Below are positions 17,324 through 25,668 of a stretch of DNA of 64,000 nucleotides, piece after piece (within the stretch, counting starts at the first letter, position 1; each line of letters opens with the position of its first letter). The notes beneath the pieces are model-generated. The model saw only the letters and a program-made list of their open reading frames with translations, was not told where the DNA came from and searched no databases. The translations under genes and the position numbers were made by a program. Source of the DNA: Modestobacter marinus (GTDB lineage Bacteria > Actinomycetota > Actinomycetes > Mycobacteriales > Geodermatophilaceae); NCBI RefSeq assembly GCF_011758655.1, contig NZ_JAAMPA010000001.1, positions 1,178,001-1,242,000 of the forward strand, read 5' to 3'.

Positions 17324-18328
17324 GTGAGCGCCCGGGCGCGCCGGGCCGCCCCTGCCGCGCTGGCGACCGCGGCGCTCGTCGCCGGGGCCCTCGCACGCCG
17401 CGCGGACGCACGTCGGCTGGCCCGCCGGACGACCGGGACGTCGCCGTCCCTGCGCACCGACGACGGCGTCCGGCTGCACGTGGAGGTCGCCGACGAGGTC
17501 GGCGCCCCCACCGTCGTCCTCGTGCACGGCATCGGCGCCTCGGCGGAGATGTACGACCCGCAGTGGACGGCGCTGCGCCGCCGCGCGCGGCTCGTCCGCT
17601 ACGACCAGCGCGGGCACGGCTCCAGCGGCTGGGCCGGCGGGCGCGGGGCGACCGTGGAGCAGCTGGGGCGCGACCTCGGCCAGGTCGTCGACGAGCTGGG
17701 CGGTGACGGGCCGGTCGTGGTCGTCGGGCACTCGATGGGCGGGATGGCCGTGCTCGCGCTGGCCGCCGGCCGACCGGAGCTGTTCGGCTCCCGGATCGCC
17801 GGGGCGGCGCTGATGAGCACCCGGGCCGCACCACTCACCGGCGCGGAGCGGGCCAGCACCCCGGTCACCGCCCGGGCCCGCACCCGCCTGTCCACCGGCG
17901 GCGCGTGGGCGGTGTGGCTGATGGCCCCGCTGATGGGCGCGCTGCACCCCTTCCGGTCCCGCCCCGGACAACGGCTGCTCCGCCGGCAGCTGTTCGCCGG
18001 TGACCCGCCCGTCGGCGCGGTGCAGGCGATGTCCCGGATGTGGGCGGACACCCCGGCGGGGGTGCTGGCGGCCTACCTGCGGAGCCTGACGACCTACGAC
18101 CAGCGACCGGCGATCGCGGCCCTGCGTGCCGTACCGGTCCTCGTCCTGGCCGGGACCGCCGACCGCACCATCCCGCCCCGCTCGGCGCCCCGGATGGCGG
18201 CGCAGATCGGCGAGCGGGCCGAGCTGGTCCTGGTGCCGGGCGCCGGGCACCTGGTCAACGTCAGCCACCCCGACACCGTCGACGCGGCGCTGGGCGCACT
18301 GCTGGACCGGGTGCAGGCGGCCACCTGA
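17324..18328 (+). CDS. Alpha/beta hydrolase
   Basis: Protein of 334 aa. A short N-terminal hydrophobic stretch (AALATAALVAGALARRADAR) could be a membrane anchor. The hydrolase core shows the oxyanion loop VLVHGIGASAEMY, the nucleophile elbow VVGHSMGGMAVLALAAG, and the late acid and His regions LAGTADRTIPP and PGAGHLVNVSHPD, giving a full Ser-Asp-His triad. GTG at 17324 follows AGGTGG; longer starts are unlikely. Substrate is unknown; esterase or lactonase activity is likely. It is convergent with the molybdoenzyme at 18344. Confidence 0.88.
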   Translation: MSARARRAAPAALATAALVAGALARRADARRLARRTTGTSPSLRTDDGVRLHVEVADEVGAPTVVLVHGIGASAEMYDPQWTALRRRARLVRYDQRGHGSSGWAGGRGATVEQLGRDLGQVVDELGGDGPVVVVGHSMGGMAVLALAAGRPELFGSRIAGAALMSTRAAPLTGAERASTPVTARARTRLSTGGAWAVWLMAPLMGALHPFRSRPGQRLLRRQLFAGDPPVGAVQAMSRMWADTPAGVLAAYLRSLTTYDQRPAIAALRAVPVLVLAGTADRTIPPRSAPRMAAQIGERAELVLVPGAGHLVNVSHPDTVDAALGALLDRVQAAT

Positions 18329-18343
18329 GGGCGCCCCGCCCGG

Positions 18344-19921
18344 TCACTCCTCGACGACGACCTCGATCACCGGGTAGCCGGAGGCGCCGTCCGGGGCCAC
18401 CGGGGTGCGCTCGTCGGTCTGCAGCTCGCCGAGCCCGTCGGTGGCCCGGGCGGCGATGACGTGGACGCCCGGGGTCGCCTCCCAGGGCAGGTACCACTGC
18501 CGCCAGCAGTCGACGTCCAGGCGCTCGGCCAGCTCGGCCTCCTGCCAGGGGCCGTCGTCGATGCGCACCTCGACGCGCTCGATGCCGCGCGTGGGCGCCC
18601 AGGCCACCCCGGCGATCGGACGTTCCCCGGCGGTGACGGTCCGCCCCGGGCCGGGGACGTCGATCCTGGTGGAGGTCTTGATCGGCCCCTCCTTGGCCCA
18701 GCCACGCGGGATCCAGTAGCCGTCGACGTCCCAGTCGGTGAGCTCGATCGCGGAGAGCCACTTGGTCGCCGAGACGTAGCCGTACAGCCCGGGGACGACC
18801 AGCCGCGCGGGGAAACCGTGCTCGGCCGGCAGCGGCTCGCCGTTCATCCCGACCGCCACCATCGCCTCGGTGACGTCCAGGGCGGTGACCGTGGGGAACC
18901 CGGCGGTGAACCCGTCGACCGACCGGCCGACCAGCTGCGTCGCCCCCTGCTGGACCCCGGCGCGCTCGAGCAGCCGGAACAGCGGGACCCCCTGCCAGCG
19001 CGCGTTCCCGACCAGGGTGCCGCCGACCTCGTTGGAGACGCAGGACAGCGTGATGTCGGCCTCGATGTGCGGCATCGACATCAGCTCGTCGTAGGTGATC
19101 GTGAACGGGTTGTCCACCATCCCCCGGATCTCCAGCTGCCACTCCGCCGGGTCGACGGTCGGCACCCGCAGGGCGGTGTCGATCCGGTAGAACTCCTCGT
19201 TCGGGACGAACAGCGGCGTCAGCCCGGGGATCTCCAGGTCGGCGCCGGCCGGCACCGGCCCAGCCGGCCGCACCGGCACCGGGAGCCGGATCGCCGCCCG
19301 CAGCTGGTCCACCCGCTCGCGCCCGCTGAGCAGCCAGCCGCCGACACCGCTGGCCACCGCCACCGTGGCCGCGCCGGCGGCCAGCAGGAGGAAGTGGCGA
19401 CGGTCCGTCGTCGGGCGATCGTCCGACGCCGCGGCGTCCGCAGCCGCCGCGGCCAGCAGGACGCGCAGCACCCCGACACCGACCGCGGCGCCCACCGCCC
19501 CGGCCAGCACGGTGAGGACGGCGGAGGCGTCCGGCGCGGCGAGGCCGGCGGCGACCCCGAGCGCGGTGATCAGCACGAACGCGGCCGCACCGAGCACGAA
19601 CCGCCGGCGCGCCAGCAGGCCGGTGCCCGCACCCAGCAGCGCGGCGACCAGTGCGATCGAGGCGAGCAGCACCGGCTTGTCGTTGGTGCCCAGCGCGGCG
19701 ATCGCGGCGCGTTCCAGCCAGCCGGGCACGCTGTCGATGACGGCGTCGCCCACCGACAGCACCAGCGACGGCACCGCGTCGAGGGCGCCGGCGGCCAGCT
19801 CGACCACCCCGATGCCCGCTGCCGCCGCCAGCAGCCCGGACAGCGCCGCGGCACCGGCCGGTGCCCGCCGCCGCGCCGCGTCGTCGGCCTGCGGTCGTTC
19901 GACCAGTCGTGGCTCTCCCAT
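18344..19921 (-). CDS. Membrane-anchored molybdopterin-dependent oxidoreductase (sulfite oxidase family)
   Basis: Protein of 525 aa. Residues 1-165 carry several hydrophobic helices (about 25-45, 84-104, 108-128, 135-160), then RRHFLLLAAGA with a further helix (about 174-196), resembling a twin-arginine signal placed inside the chain. The soluble part has the sulfite-oxidase Mo-cofactor domain with the molybdenum-ligating Cys in LSCVSNEVGG (C294) and PARLVVPGLYGYVSATKWL, then a Mo-co dimerisation domain (GVAWAPTRGIERVEVRIDDGPW). No haem domain is present. The catalytic part should face outside. Substrate could be sulfite or an oxidised side chain. Divergent from the gene at 20094. Confidence 0.9.
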   Translation of the reverse strand: MGEPRLVERPQADDAARRRAPAGAAALSGLLAAAAGIGVVELAAGALDAVPSLVLSVGDAVIDSVPGWLERAAIAALGTNDKPVLLASIALVAALLGAGTGLLARRRFVLGAAAFVLITALGVAAGLAAPDASAVLTVLAGAVGAAVGVGVLRVLLAAAAADAAASDDRPTTDRRHFLLLAAGAATVAVASGVGGWLLSGRERVDQLRAAIRLPVPVRPAGPVPAGADLEIPGLTPLFVPNEEFYRIDTALRVPTVDPAEWQLEIRGMVDNPFTITYDELMSMPHIEADITLSCVSNEVGGTLVGNARWQGVPLFRLLERAGVQQGATQLVGRSVDGFTAGFPTVTALDVTEAMVAVGMNGEPLPAEHGFPARLVVPGLYGYVSATKWLSAIELTDWDVDGYWIPRGWAKEGPIKTSTRIDVPGPGRTVTAGERPIAGVAWAPTRGIERVEVRIDDGPWQEAELAERLDVDCWRQWYLPWEATPGVHVIAARATDGLGELQTDERTPVAPDGASGYPVIEVVVEE

Positions 19922-20030
19922 GGACCCAGCTTCACCCGGCCCCGCGGGCGGGACCCGCCGAGCCGGGGAACCGACGCAGGATCGTCACGGAACAGCACTC
20001 CGGAGGGGCATCCGTGCGGCCCCGGGGAGC

Positions 20031-20070
20031 GGACCGATCGGTCCACCCCGCCGAGGACTCGACCGATCGG
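20031..20070. promoter_or_regulatory. Paired palindromic operator-like sites
   Basis: GGACCGATCGGTCC (20031-20044) is a perfect 14-base palindrome. A second copy of its core, GACCGATCGG, occurs at 20061-20070. The cores CCGATCGG are 29 bases apart centre to centre, and the downstream copy ends 23 bases before the ATG at 20094. They probably bind a TetR-like or similar dimeric repressor; no such gene is adjacent. Confidence 0.55.
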
Positions 20071-20093
20071 CCTCCGTGCTCCACGATCAGCCG

Positions 20094-20921
20094 ATGACAG
20101 AGTCGTCATCCGCCGTCCTGGCCGGCTGGGCACCCGAGCCCTTCACCAACGCCGGCATCACCCACACCCTCCACACGCGCGGCTCCGGGCCGGGCGTGGT
20201 GGTCCTGCCCGAGGTGCCGGGCCTGACGCCGGAGGTGCTCGGCCTGGCCGACCACCTGGTCGGTGCCGGGTTCAGCGTCACCGTCGTGGAGCTGTTCGGT
20301 GACCCGGGCCGGCCGATGAGCCCCGGGTACGCGGCCCGCAGCTTCGCCGGGGCCTGCATCAGCCGGGAGTTCCGCGCCTTCGCCAAGCGGGCCGACCGTC
20401 CGGTGGCCGAGTACGTCCGCGCCGTGGCCCGCCGGGTGCACGACCGGGTGGGCGGCCCGGGGGTCGGGGTCATCGGCATGTGCTTCAGCGGGGGGTTCGC
20501 GCTCGCCTCCGCCGCCGAGCCGGCCGTCCTCGCGCCGGTCGCCAGCCAGCCGTCGACACCGCTGCCGCTCACCCCGGGCCGCCGCCGCGACCTGGGCATG
20601 TCCGACCGGGAACGCGAGGTGATCCAGGGACGGGTGACGAACGAGGGCCTCTGCCTGATGGGCCTGCGGTTCAGCGAGGACGCCGCCTCCCCCAGCGACC
20701 GCTTCCGGGCCCTGCGCGCGGCGTTCGGCGACGGCTGGCTGCCGGTGTCGCTGAACAACCGGCCGGGGAACGACGCGGGCATCGGCCGGCGCGAGCACCA
20801 GGTGCTGACCAACGGGGACGTCGAGACGCCCGGCCACCCGACCCACGAGGCGCGCGAGCAGGTCGTCGCCTTCCTGCGGGAGCGGCTGGCCCGCCAGGAG
20901 GTCGGCGCCGGGCAGGGCTGA
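20094..20921 (+). CDS. Dienelactone hydrolase family protein
   Basis: Cytosolic alpha/beta hydrolase of 275 aa. The nucleophile elbow GMCFSGGFALASAAEP has Cys in the nucleophile position, as in carboxymethylenebutenolidase-type dienelactone hydrolases. GVVVLPEVPGLTPEVLGLADHL is the typical N-terminal block. The C-terminal half deviates (HQVLTNGDVETPGHPTHEAREQVVAFL) but retains a late His. Two palindromic sites at 20031-20070 suggest dedicated regulation. The real substrate is unknown; a role in ring-cleavage lactone degradation is not supported by neighbours. Confidence 0.85.
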   Translation: MTESSSAVLAGWAPEPFTNAGITHTLHTRGSGPGVVVLPEVPGLTPEVLGLADHLVGAGFSVTVVELFGDPGRPMSPGYAARSFAGACISREFRAFAKRADRPVAEYVRAVARRVHDRVGGPGVGVIGMCFSGGFALASAAEPAVLAPVASQPSTPLPLTPGRRRDLGMSDREREVIQGRVTNEGLCLMGLRFSEDAASPSDRFRALRAAFGDGWLPVSLNNRPGNDAGIGRREHQVLTNGDVETPGHPTHEAREQVVAFLRERLARQEVGAGQG

Positions 20922-20939
20922 CCCGCTCGGCCGGCCGGC

Positions 20940-21296
20940 TCACCCGGGGAGGTACAGGCAGAACGGGTGGCCGGCCGGGTCGAGCAGCACGCGGACGTCG
21001 GCCTGCGGCTGGAACTCCGCGACGGTCGCACCCAGCGACCGGGCGAACTCCACCGCCGCGTCCAGGTCGTCGACCGCGATGTCGAGGTGGGCCTGCATCC
21101 GCGGGTCACCGGGGCCGGCCGGCCAGACCGGGGGCACGTGGTCGGCCTCCAGCTGGAACGACAGCCCGGGACCGTCGGGACGCAGCGTGGCCCACTCGGG
21201 GTCGTCGGTGCCGATCGGCCAGCCGAGCAGCGTCGCGTAGAAGCGCGCCAGCCCGCGCGGGTCCGGGGTGTCGAGCACGGTGGCGGTCAGCGTCAT
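20940..21296 (-). CDS. VOC superfamily (glyoxalase/bleomycin resistance-like) protein
   Basis: Small protein of 118 aa with the two beta-alpha-beta-beta-beta modules of the vicinal oxygen chelate fold: MTLTATVLDTPDPRGLARFYATLLGW and AHLDIAVDDLDAAVEFARSLGATV, ending DPAGHPFCLYLPG. It may bind a metal or a small hydrophobic ligand; no specific reaction can be assigned. ATG at 21296 gives the standard N-terminus. It lies 22 bases downstream of the hemerythrin gene and is probably cotranscribed. Confidence 0.87.
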   Translation of the reverse strand: MTLTATVLDTPDPRGLARFYATLLGWPIGTDDPEWATLRPDGPGLSFQLEADHVPPVWPAGPGDPRMQAHLDIAVDDLDAAVEFARSLGATVAEFQPQADVRVLLDPAGHPFCLYLPG

Positions 21297-21318
21297 CCGC
21301 GGCCGGCCGGGCACGGGA

Positions 21319-21828
21319 TCAGCTGTTCTGCTCGATGTAGGTGTCCGGGTCCTTGTCCCGGATCGGGATCCCCGTGACGTGCTTCGCCTCGTAGGTCAGG
21401 AACTGCACGGCGATGTCGTGCCGGGTCTGCAGGTCGGCGTGGTGCCGGAAGTCCAGCAGGTCCTCCCGCTCCTCCTCGGCCATGTGCTCGTCGTTGGCCT
21501 TGCGGGCCTCCCACACCGCCGTCCACCACTCGTCGGTGCCCACCTGGTGGTCCTGCGTCTTCCGGACGGCGTCCCGGATCTCGTTGTGGTCGGAGACCGC
21601 GTCCTCGACCTCGTCGCGCACGCCGCCCTCCGGGTTGCCCTTCCCGAGCTTGAGCACCTGCGGGTAGAAGTACTTCTCCTCCCCCTCGGCGTGGACCTCG
21701 AGGAAGGCCGCCAGCCGATCCCACATGGCGCGCAGCGCCTCGTTGTCCCCGCGCGGCATCTCGTCGAGGAGGGCGAACATGCGCCGCTGCTGGTGGTGCT
21801 GCTCCAGGATGATCTCGGTGATGTCCAT
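21319..21828 (-). CDS. Hemerythrin domain-containing protein
   Basis: Four-helix protein of 169 aa. Iron-ligand His and acid residues are visible as ILEQHHQQRRMFALLDEM, EVHAEGEEKYFYP, VSDHNEIRDAV and DEHMAEEEREDLLDF, matching the hemerythrin HHE pattern for a di-iron site. The C-terminal extension (AVQFLTYEAKHVTG) is seen in actinomycete members. Such proteins bind oxygen, NO or peroxide or act in oxidative protection. ATG at 21828 starts MDITEIILEQHH; the longer in-frame start at 21948 adds an unlikely Arg/Pro leader. Confidence 0.9.
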   Translation of the reverse strand: MDITEIILEQHHQQRRMFALLDEMPRGDNEALRAMWDRLAAFLEVHAEGEEKYFYPQVLKLGKGNPEGGVRDEVEDAVSDHNEIRDAVRKTQDHQVGTDEWWTAVWEARKANDEHMAEEEREDLLDFRHHADLQTRHDIAVQFLTYEAKHVTGIPIRDKDPDTYIEQNS

Positions 21829-21912
21829 GTCCGGTGCGTGCCCCTGGTACCGGCTCCTCACACGCCAGGACGGCGGGGTGCAGCCCCGCGGCAGGGCCGC
21901 GGCTGACGTGAC

Positions 21913-21944
21913 GAGGCCCCCTCCCGCGAACGGGAGAGGGCCTC
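21913..21944. terminator. Hairpin terminator of the beta-helix gene
   Basis: Near-perfect 14-base arms (21913-21926 and 21931-21944) enclose the tetraloop CGAA. The hairpin lies 12 bases after the stop of the beta-helix gene (21957) and upstream of the hemerythrin gene on the same strand. Confidence 0.75.
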
Positions 21945-21956
21945 GCACCAGGCAGG

Positions 21957-23234
21957 TCAGCGGGCGCAGATCTCCGCCGGGTCACTGACGCGGCACTTGT
22001 TGTTCCGGAAGGTGATCCCCGGGCCGGCCTCCTGGAGCAGGGTGCCCGGGATCGCCCGGGTCACCCAGACGTCGAGCGGGTCGTTGTCCAGGATCTTGTT
22101 CGACTTGACCTCGACGTTCTCCACCAGCCCCGGCCCGGTGACGCCCGGCGGGAGGGTGCCCGGCGGCGGGGCGAAGCTGACCAGCACCAGCCCACCCGCC
22201 GGGTAGTTGATCGGGGCCTCGCCGGCCGGGATCGTGACCTGGTTGTCGGTGATCCGGTTGCCGACGACCCGCACGGAGTCGGCGTTGGTGATCGACATCC
22301 CGACCCCGGAGACCCGCTGCATGCCGTCGCGACCGGCGATGCAGTACCGGTTGTTGGCGATCGAGGCGTTCGCGGTGAGGGTGACGTCACCGCCCTGGAC
22401 CTGCCGGGTGGTGTCCGGGACCTCGGTCTGCGCGTCGTCGAAGACCAGGACGCCGACGCAGTTGCCGGTCAGCTTGTTCCCGGCGATCTTGGCGCCGCGG
22501 GACTCACGGAAGAAGATGCCCAGGTTGTAGCCCTCGACGTAGTTGGCCGTGATCCGCGCGTTCGCCCCGTCGGAGTCGCCGACGCTGATGCCACCGGTGC
22601 CGGAGTACCAGGGCGCTCCCCGGTCGAGGCCCCGCTCGACGTTGCCGGCGATCGTGATGTTGGTGGAGTCCGCGGCCACCACGCCGTACCGCTCGTGCGC
22701 GATGCCCGAGGTGGCCGTGACGGTGACGCCGTCGGCCCCCCATGCGGCGATCCCGCTGGCCGGGTGGTTGCGGGTGCCGAGCTTGGCGACGGTGACCGGG
22801 CTGTCCGGGTCGAGGAAGAAGATCCCGGAGACGTCATCGGAGAGGGTGGTCGGGTTGCCCTCGGCGTCCGAGCGCTCGTGGGCCTCCAGGCAGGCGTTGG
22901 ACGTGACCTCGGGCAGCGGTGCCTGCGCCCCCCACTCCGGCCAGGTGATCAGCGTGGTGTTGGGGCCGGAGCCGATGATCTTCAGGCCCTTGCCCACGAC
23001 GCAGACGGCCTCCTGGTAGGTGCCGGGTGCGATCTTGATGGTGTCGCCGGAGGACGCCCGGTCGACCGCCGCCTGGATCGACTCCCCCGGGCGCACGGTG
23101 ATCGTGCTCGACCCACCGGCGGCGGCGGTGCCCGCCGGCAGGGCGGCGACCATCAGTGCTGCGGCCAGGACGACGGTCCGGCCTCGGGTCCGCCGGCTGA
23201 CCGCGCCGGCCCTGGTTGTGTTCCTGCTGAACAT
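21957..23234 (-). CDS. Secreted right-handed parallel beta-helix protein
   Basis: Extracellular protein of 425 aa. A signal peptide ends near residue 40 (ALPAGTAAAGG). The mature part begins ITVRPGESIQAAVDRASSGDTIKIAPGTYQEAV, the standard entry to pectin-lyase-fold proteins. Many NosD/PbH1-like coils follow (VENVEVKSNKILDNDPLDVWV, GNKLTGNCVGVLVFDD). Four Cys residues may form disulfides. Carbohydrate binding or cleavage is plausible, but no polysaccharide-lyase catalytic motif was recognised. It is divergent from the ABC ATPase at 23590 and ends at a strong hairpin. Confidence 0.85.
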   Translation of the reverse strand: MFSRNTTRAGAVSRRTRGRTVVLAAALMVAALPAGTAAAGGSSTITVRPGESIQAAVDRASSGDTIKIAPGTYQEAVCVVGKGLKIIGSGPNTTLITWPEWGAQAPLPEVTSNACLEAHERSDAEGNPTTLSDDVSGIFFLDPDSPVTVAKLGTRNHPASGIAAWGADGVTVTATSGIAHERYGVVAADSTNITIAGNVERGLDRGAPWYSGTGGISVGDSDGANARITANYVEGYNLGIFFRESRGAKIAGNKLTGNCVGVLVFDDAQTEVPDTTRQVQGGDVTLTANASIANNRYCIAGRDGMQRVSGVGMSITNADSVRVVGNRITDNQVTIPAGEAPINYPAGGLVLVSFAPPPGTLPPGVTGPGLVENVEVKSNKILDNDPLDVWVTRAIPGTLLQEAGPGITFRNNKCRVSDPAEICAR

Positions 23235-23589
23235 GATCGCCCTCCTGGACGGGACCGCGGCCCTCCGGAGAGGGCCGTGCTGGTGAGCCGCGCCGGTGCG
23301 GCGGCCACTCCGGCACCCGGTCCGGTGCTCCCGGCCCGAGGCGAGGACAACCCTCGATCACGCACCGCGCTCCGCGCAGCCGCCGCGGGTCGACAACTCT
23401 CCCCACCCGAGGTGGCAACCCACGACCTGCGGCGGACCCCACCCCCGACCGAGGTCGCATACGGGACCCGTCCCGGGTCGCACCCGTTGGTTGGCCTGCG
23501 CATCGCAGGTCTGCCGCCGGGCGAGGGATTTGCGGATCGACCCCGGGTCGCCGTCGACAGCACGGCAGCCACAGGGGCACAGTCCCGCC
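23235..23589. other. Intergenic region, divergent promoters, no gene seen
   Basis: This gap of 355 bases separates the beta-helix gene and the ABC ATPase, so it must carry both promoters. Two small palindromes are visible: GGGAC-CC-GTCCC at 23463-23474 and CCTGCG-CAT-CGCAGG at 23495-23509. No convincing -35/-10 pair was recognised. Confidence 0.5.
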
Positions 23590-24603
23590 ATGCCCCCAGC
23601 GCAGGCCGTCGGTGTGCGGCCACTCGTCGAGTCCGGTCCCGGCGACGAGGTGGTGGTGATCGCCGGGCTCACCAAGCGCTACGGGCCCCGCACCGTCGTC
23701 GACGACCTCTCCCTCACCGTGCGCCGCGGGGAGGTGTACGGCTTCCTCGGCCCCAACGGGGCGGGCAAGACCACCACCCTGCGGGCGCTGCTGGGCCTGG
23801 TGCGCCCGACCAGCGGGACGGCGACGGTGCTCGGCCGGCCGGCCGGCTCCCCGTCCGCGGGCGTCGGCGCGCTGATCGAGGGCCCGGGCTTCTACCCGTA
23901 CCTCTCCGGCCGGGAGAACCTCCGGGTGCTCGCCCGGTACGCCGGCGCACCCGCCGGCCGGGTGGACGCCGTGCTGGACACCGTCGACCTGACCGATCGC
24001 GCCCGGGACCGCTACAGCACCTACTCCCTCGGCATGAAGCAACGGCTGGGCGTCGCCGCCGCGCTGCTCAAGGACCCCGAGCTCGTCGTCCTCGACGAGC
24101 CGACCAACGGGCTGGACCCGGCCGGCATCTCCGACATGCGGGCCCTGCTGCGCCGGCTGTCGGCCGACGGCCACACCGTGCTGCTGTCCAGCCACCTCCT
24201 CGGCGAGGTCGAGCAGGTGTGCGACCGGGTGGCGGTCATCTCCTCCGGCCGGCTGGTCGTCGAGAGCAGCGTCGGCGAGCTGCTCGGGCTGCGCCGGCTG
24301 GTCATCGAGGCGGAGCCGCTGGGCGAGGCGGCCGCGATCACGACCCGGTTGCTGGGCCCGGAACGGGTGTCGGTCGTCGACGGGGTCGTGCACGCCCAGG
24401 CCGGGCCGGAGGACGCCGCCCGGATCAACCGGGCGCTGGTGCTGGCCGACGTCGAGGTCTCCGGGCTGCGCCAGGAGGCACAGACCCTCGAGGCGGTGTT
24501 CCTGCAGATGACCGGGTCGGAGCTGGCCGTCGCCGATCCCGATCCGGACGACCGTCCGGCCCAGCGGACCGGGCGCCTGTCCCGGAGAGGAGCGACGCGG
24601 TGA
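23590..24603 (+). CDS. ABC transporter ATP-binding protein (CcmA/NatA type)
   Basis: ATPase subunit of 337 aa. Walker A is FLGPNGAGKTTTLRALLGL, the signature is YSLGMKQRLGVAAAL, Walker B is ELVVLDEPTNGLDPAG, and the switch His is in LLSSHLLGEVEQ. The C-terminal extension (about 225-337) is typical of exporters with separate permease subunits. ATG at 23590 follows AGGGGCA. The stop overlaps the permease start by four bases, so the two proteins are made together and should form a 2+2 exporter in the inner membrane. Substrate unknown; antibiotic or peptide export is common in this class. Confidence 0.92.
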   Translation: MPPAQAVGVRPLVESGPGDEVVVIAGLTKRYGPRTVVDDLSLTVRRGEVYGFLGPNGAGKTTTLRALLGLVRPTSGTATVLGRPAGSPSAGVGALIEGPGFYPYLSGRENLRVLARYAGAPAGRVDAVLDTVDLTDRARDRYSTYSLGMKQRLGVAAALLKDPELVVLDEPTNGLDPAGISDMRALLRRLSADGHTVLLSSHLLGEVEQVCDRVAVISSGRLVVESSVGELLGLRRLVIEAEPLGEAAAITTRLLGPERVSVVDGVVHAQAGPEDAARINRALVLADVEVSGLRQEAQTLEAVFLQMTGSELAVADPDPDDRPAQRTGRLSRRGATR

Positions 24604-25526
24604 CCGCGACGACGCAGACCGACGACCCCGGGCCCGGGACGGCGGAGGCCGCCCGCCCGGCTCCGCGGACCGGCCGGACGGCGGGGTCGCTCGGGGCCAT
24701 GGTCTCGGCCGAGCTCACCAAGCTCCTCCGCCGACCCGCCACCTGGGTGCTGGTCGGGCTGTGGCCCGCGCTGCAGCTGGTGTTCAGCACGCTGATCCCC
24801 TACGTCAGCTACCAGCGCGGCGCGACGTTCGAGGGGCTGCCGCCCGAGGCGGTGCTGGCGAGCATGCTGCCCGACCAGCTGGTGCTGAACTCGCTGTCCG
24901 GGCTGCCGCTGTTCGGGGGTGCCCTGCTGCTCACCCTCGGCGCCCTGCTGGCCGGCAGCGAGTACGGCTGGGGCACGTTGAAGACGGTGCTCGGCCAGGG
25001 GCCCCGCCGCCTCCAGGTGCTGGCGGCCCAGCTGCTCGCGCTGCTCGTGGTGCTGGCCGTGGCCGTGCTGGTGAGCTTCGCGATCACCGCCCTGGCGAGC
25101 GGGGTGATCGCGGCCGGTGAGTCGGCGACCGCCGACTGGCCGACGGCCGGCCGGCTGCTCCGGGGCCTCGGCGGCGGCCTGCTCATCGCGGCCACCTGGG
25201 GGTCGCTGGGCCTGCTGCTCGGGCACGCGCTGCGCAGCACCGCGCTGCCGATCGCCCTCGGGCTGGTCTGGGTCCTGGCCGTGGAGAACCTGATCGTGAA
25301 CGTCGCCGCACCGTTGCTCGGGTTCTTCGACGCCGCCCAGGCCGGGTTGCCCGGGGTCAACGCCGGCTCGCTGGTCGCCGCGCTCGCCGGGCCCGGTGCG
25401 GCGCTGCGCACCCCCGGGGTGGCGGCGATCGTCGACGGGCCCCAGGCCGCCTGGGTGCTCGCCGGGTTCCTCGTGCTGTTCACCACCCTGACCGGCGTCC
25501 TGCTGACCCGGCGCGACGTCGTCTGA
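24600..25526 (+). CDS. ABC-2 type transporter permease
   Basis: Membrane partner of 308 aa for the ATPase just upstream. After a 40-residue polar head come MVSAELTKLLRRPATWVLVGL (coupling helix and first membrane segment) and about five further hydrophobic segments, with the typical block ALLAGSEYGWGTLKTVLGQGPRR in the first cytosolic loop. The last segment ends LLTRRDVV. GTG at 24600 overlaps the ATPase stop; GGAGAGGAG lies about 8 bases upstream. It is followed by a 16-base tandem repeat and a hairpin. Confidence 0.9.
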   Translation: MTATTQTDDPGPGTAEAARPAPRTGRTAGSLGAMVSAELTKLLRRPATWVLVGLWPALQLVFSTLIPYVSYQRGATFEGLPPEAVLASMLPDQLVLNSLSGLPLFGGALLLTLGALLAGSEYGWGTLKTVLGQGPRRLQVLAAQLLALLVVLAVAVLVSFAITALASGVIAAGESATADWPTAGRLLRGLGGGLLIAATWGSLGLLLGHALRSTALPIALGLVWVLAVENLIVNVAAPLLGFFDAAQAGLPGVNAGSLVAALAGPGAALRTPGVAAIVDGPQAAWVLAGFLVLFTTLTGVLLTRRDVV

Positions 25527-25555
25527 CGTCGGCCCGGGCCCGGCTCGGCTCGGCC

Positions 25556-25619
25556 CCGGCTCGGTCCGGGTCCGGCTCGGTCCGGGTCCGGCTCGGTCCG
25601 GGCCCGGCTCGGTCCGGGT
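25556..25619. repeat. Tandem repeat of a 16-base unit, four copies
   Basis: Four contiguous units of CCGGCTCGGTCCGGGT occupy 25556-25571, 25572-25587, 25588-25603 (last base C) and 25604-25619, followed by a partial unit. Degenerate copies precede it from about 25540. It lies in the convergent gap between the ABC permease and the LuxR-type regulator. No spacers are present, so it is not CRISPR. Confidence 0.9.
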
Positions 25620-25640
25620 CCGGCGGCGCGCAGCCCGCCG

Positions 25641-25668
25641 CCGGGGACCGCCCCGGGGCGGTCCCCGG
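25641..25668. terminator. Hairpin terminator between convergent genes
   Basis: CCGGGGACCGCC (25641-25652) and GGCGGTCCCCGG (25657-25668) are perfect 12-base arms around CCGG. It abuts the stop of the regulator on the minus strand (25669) and may serve both strands. Confidence 0.7.

Noticed and set aside
25556-25619. Tandem 16-base units as a possible CRISPR array.
   Set aside because: Units are directly adjacent with no spacers, and no cas genes are present.
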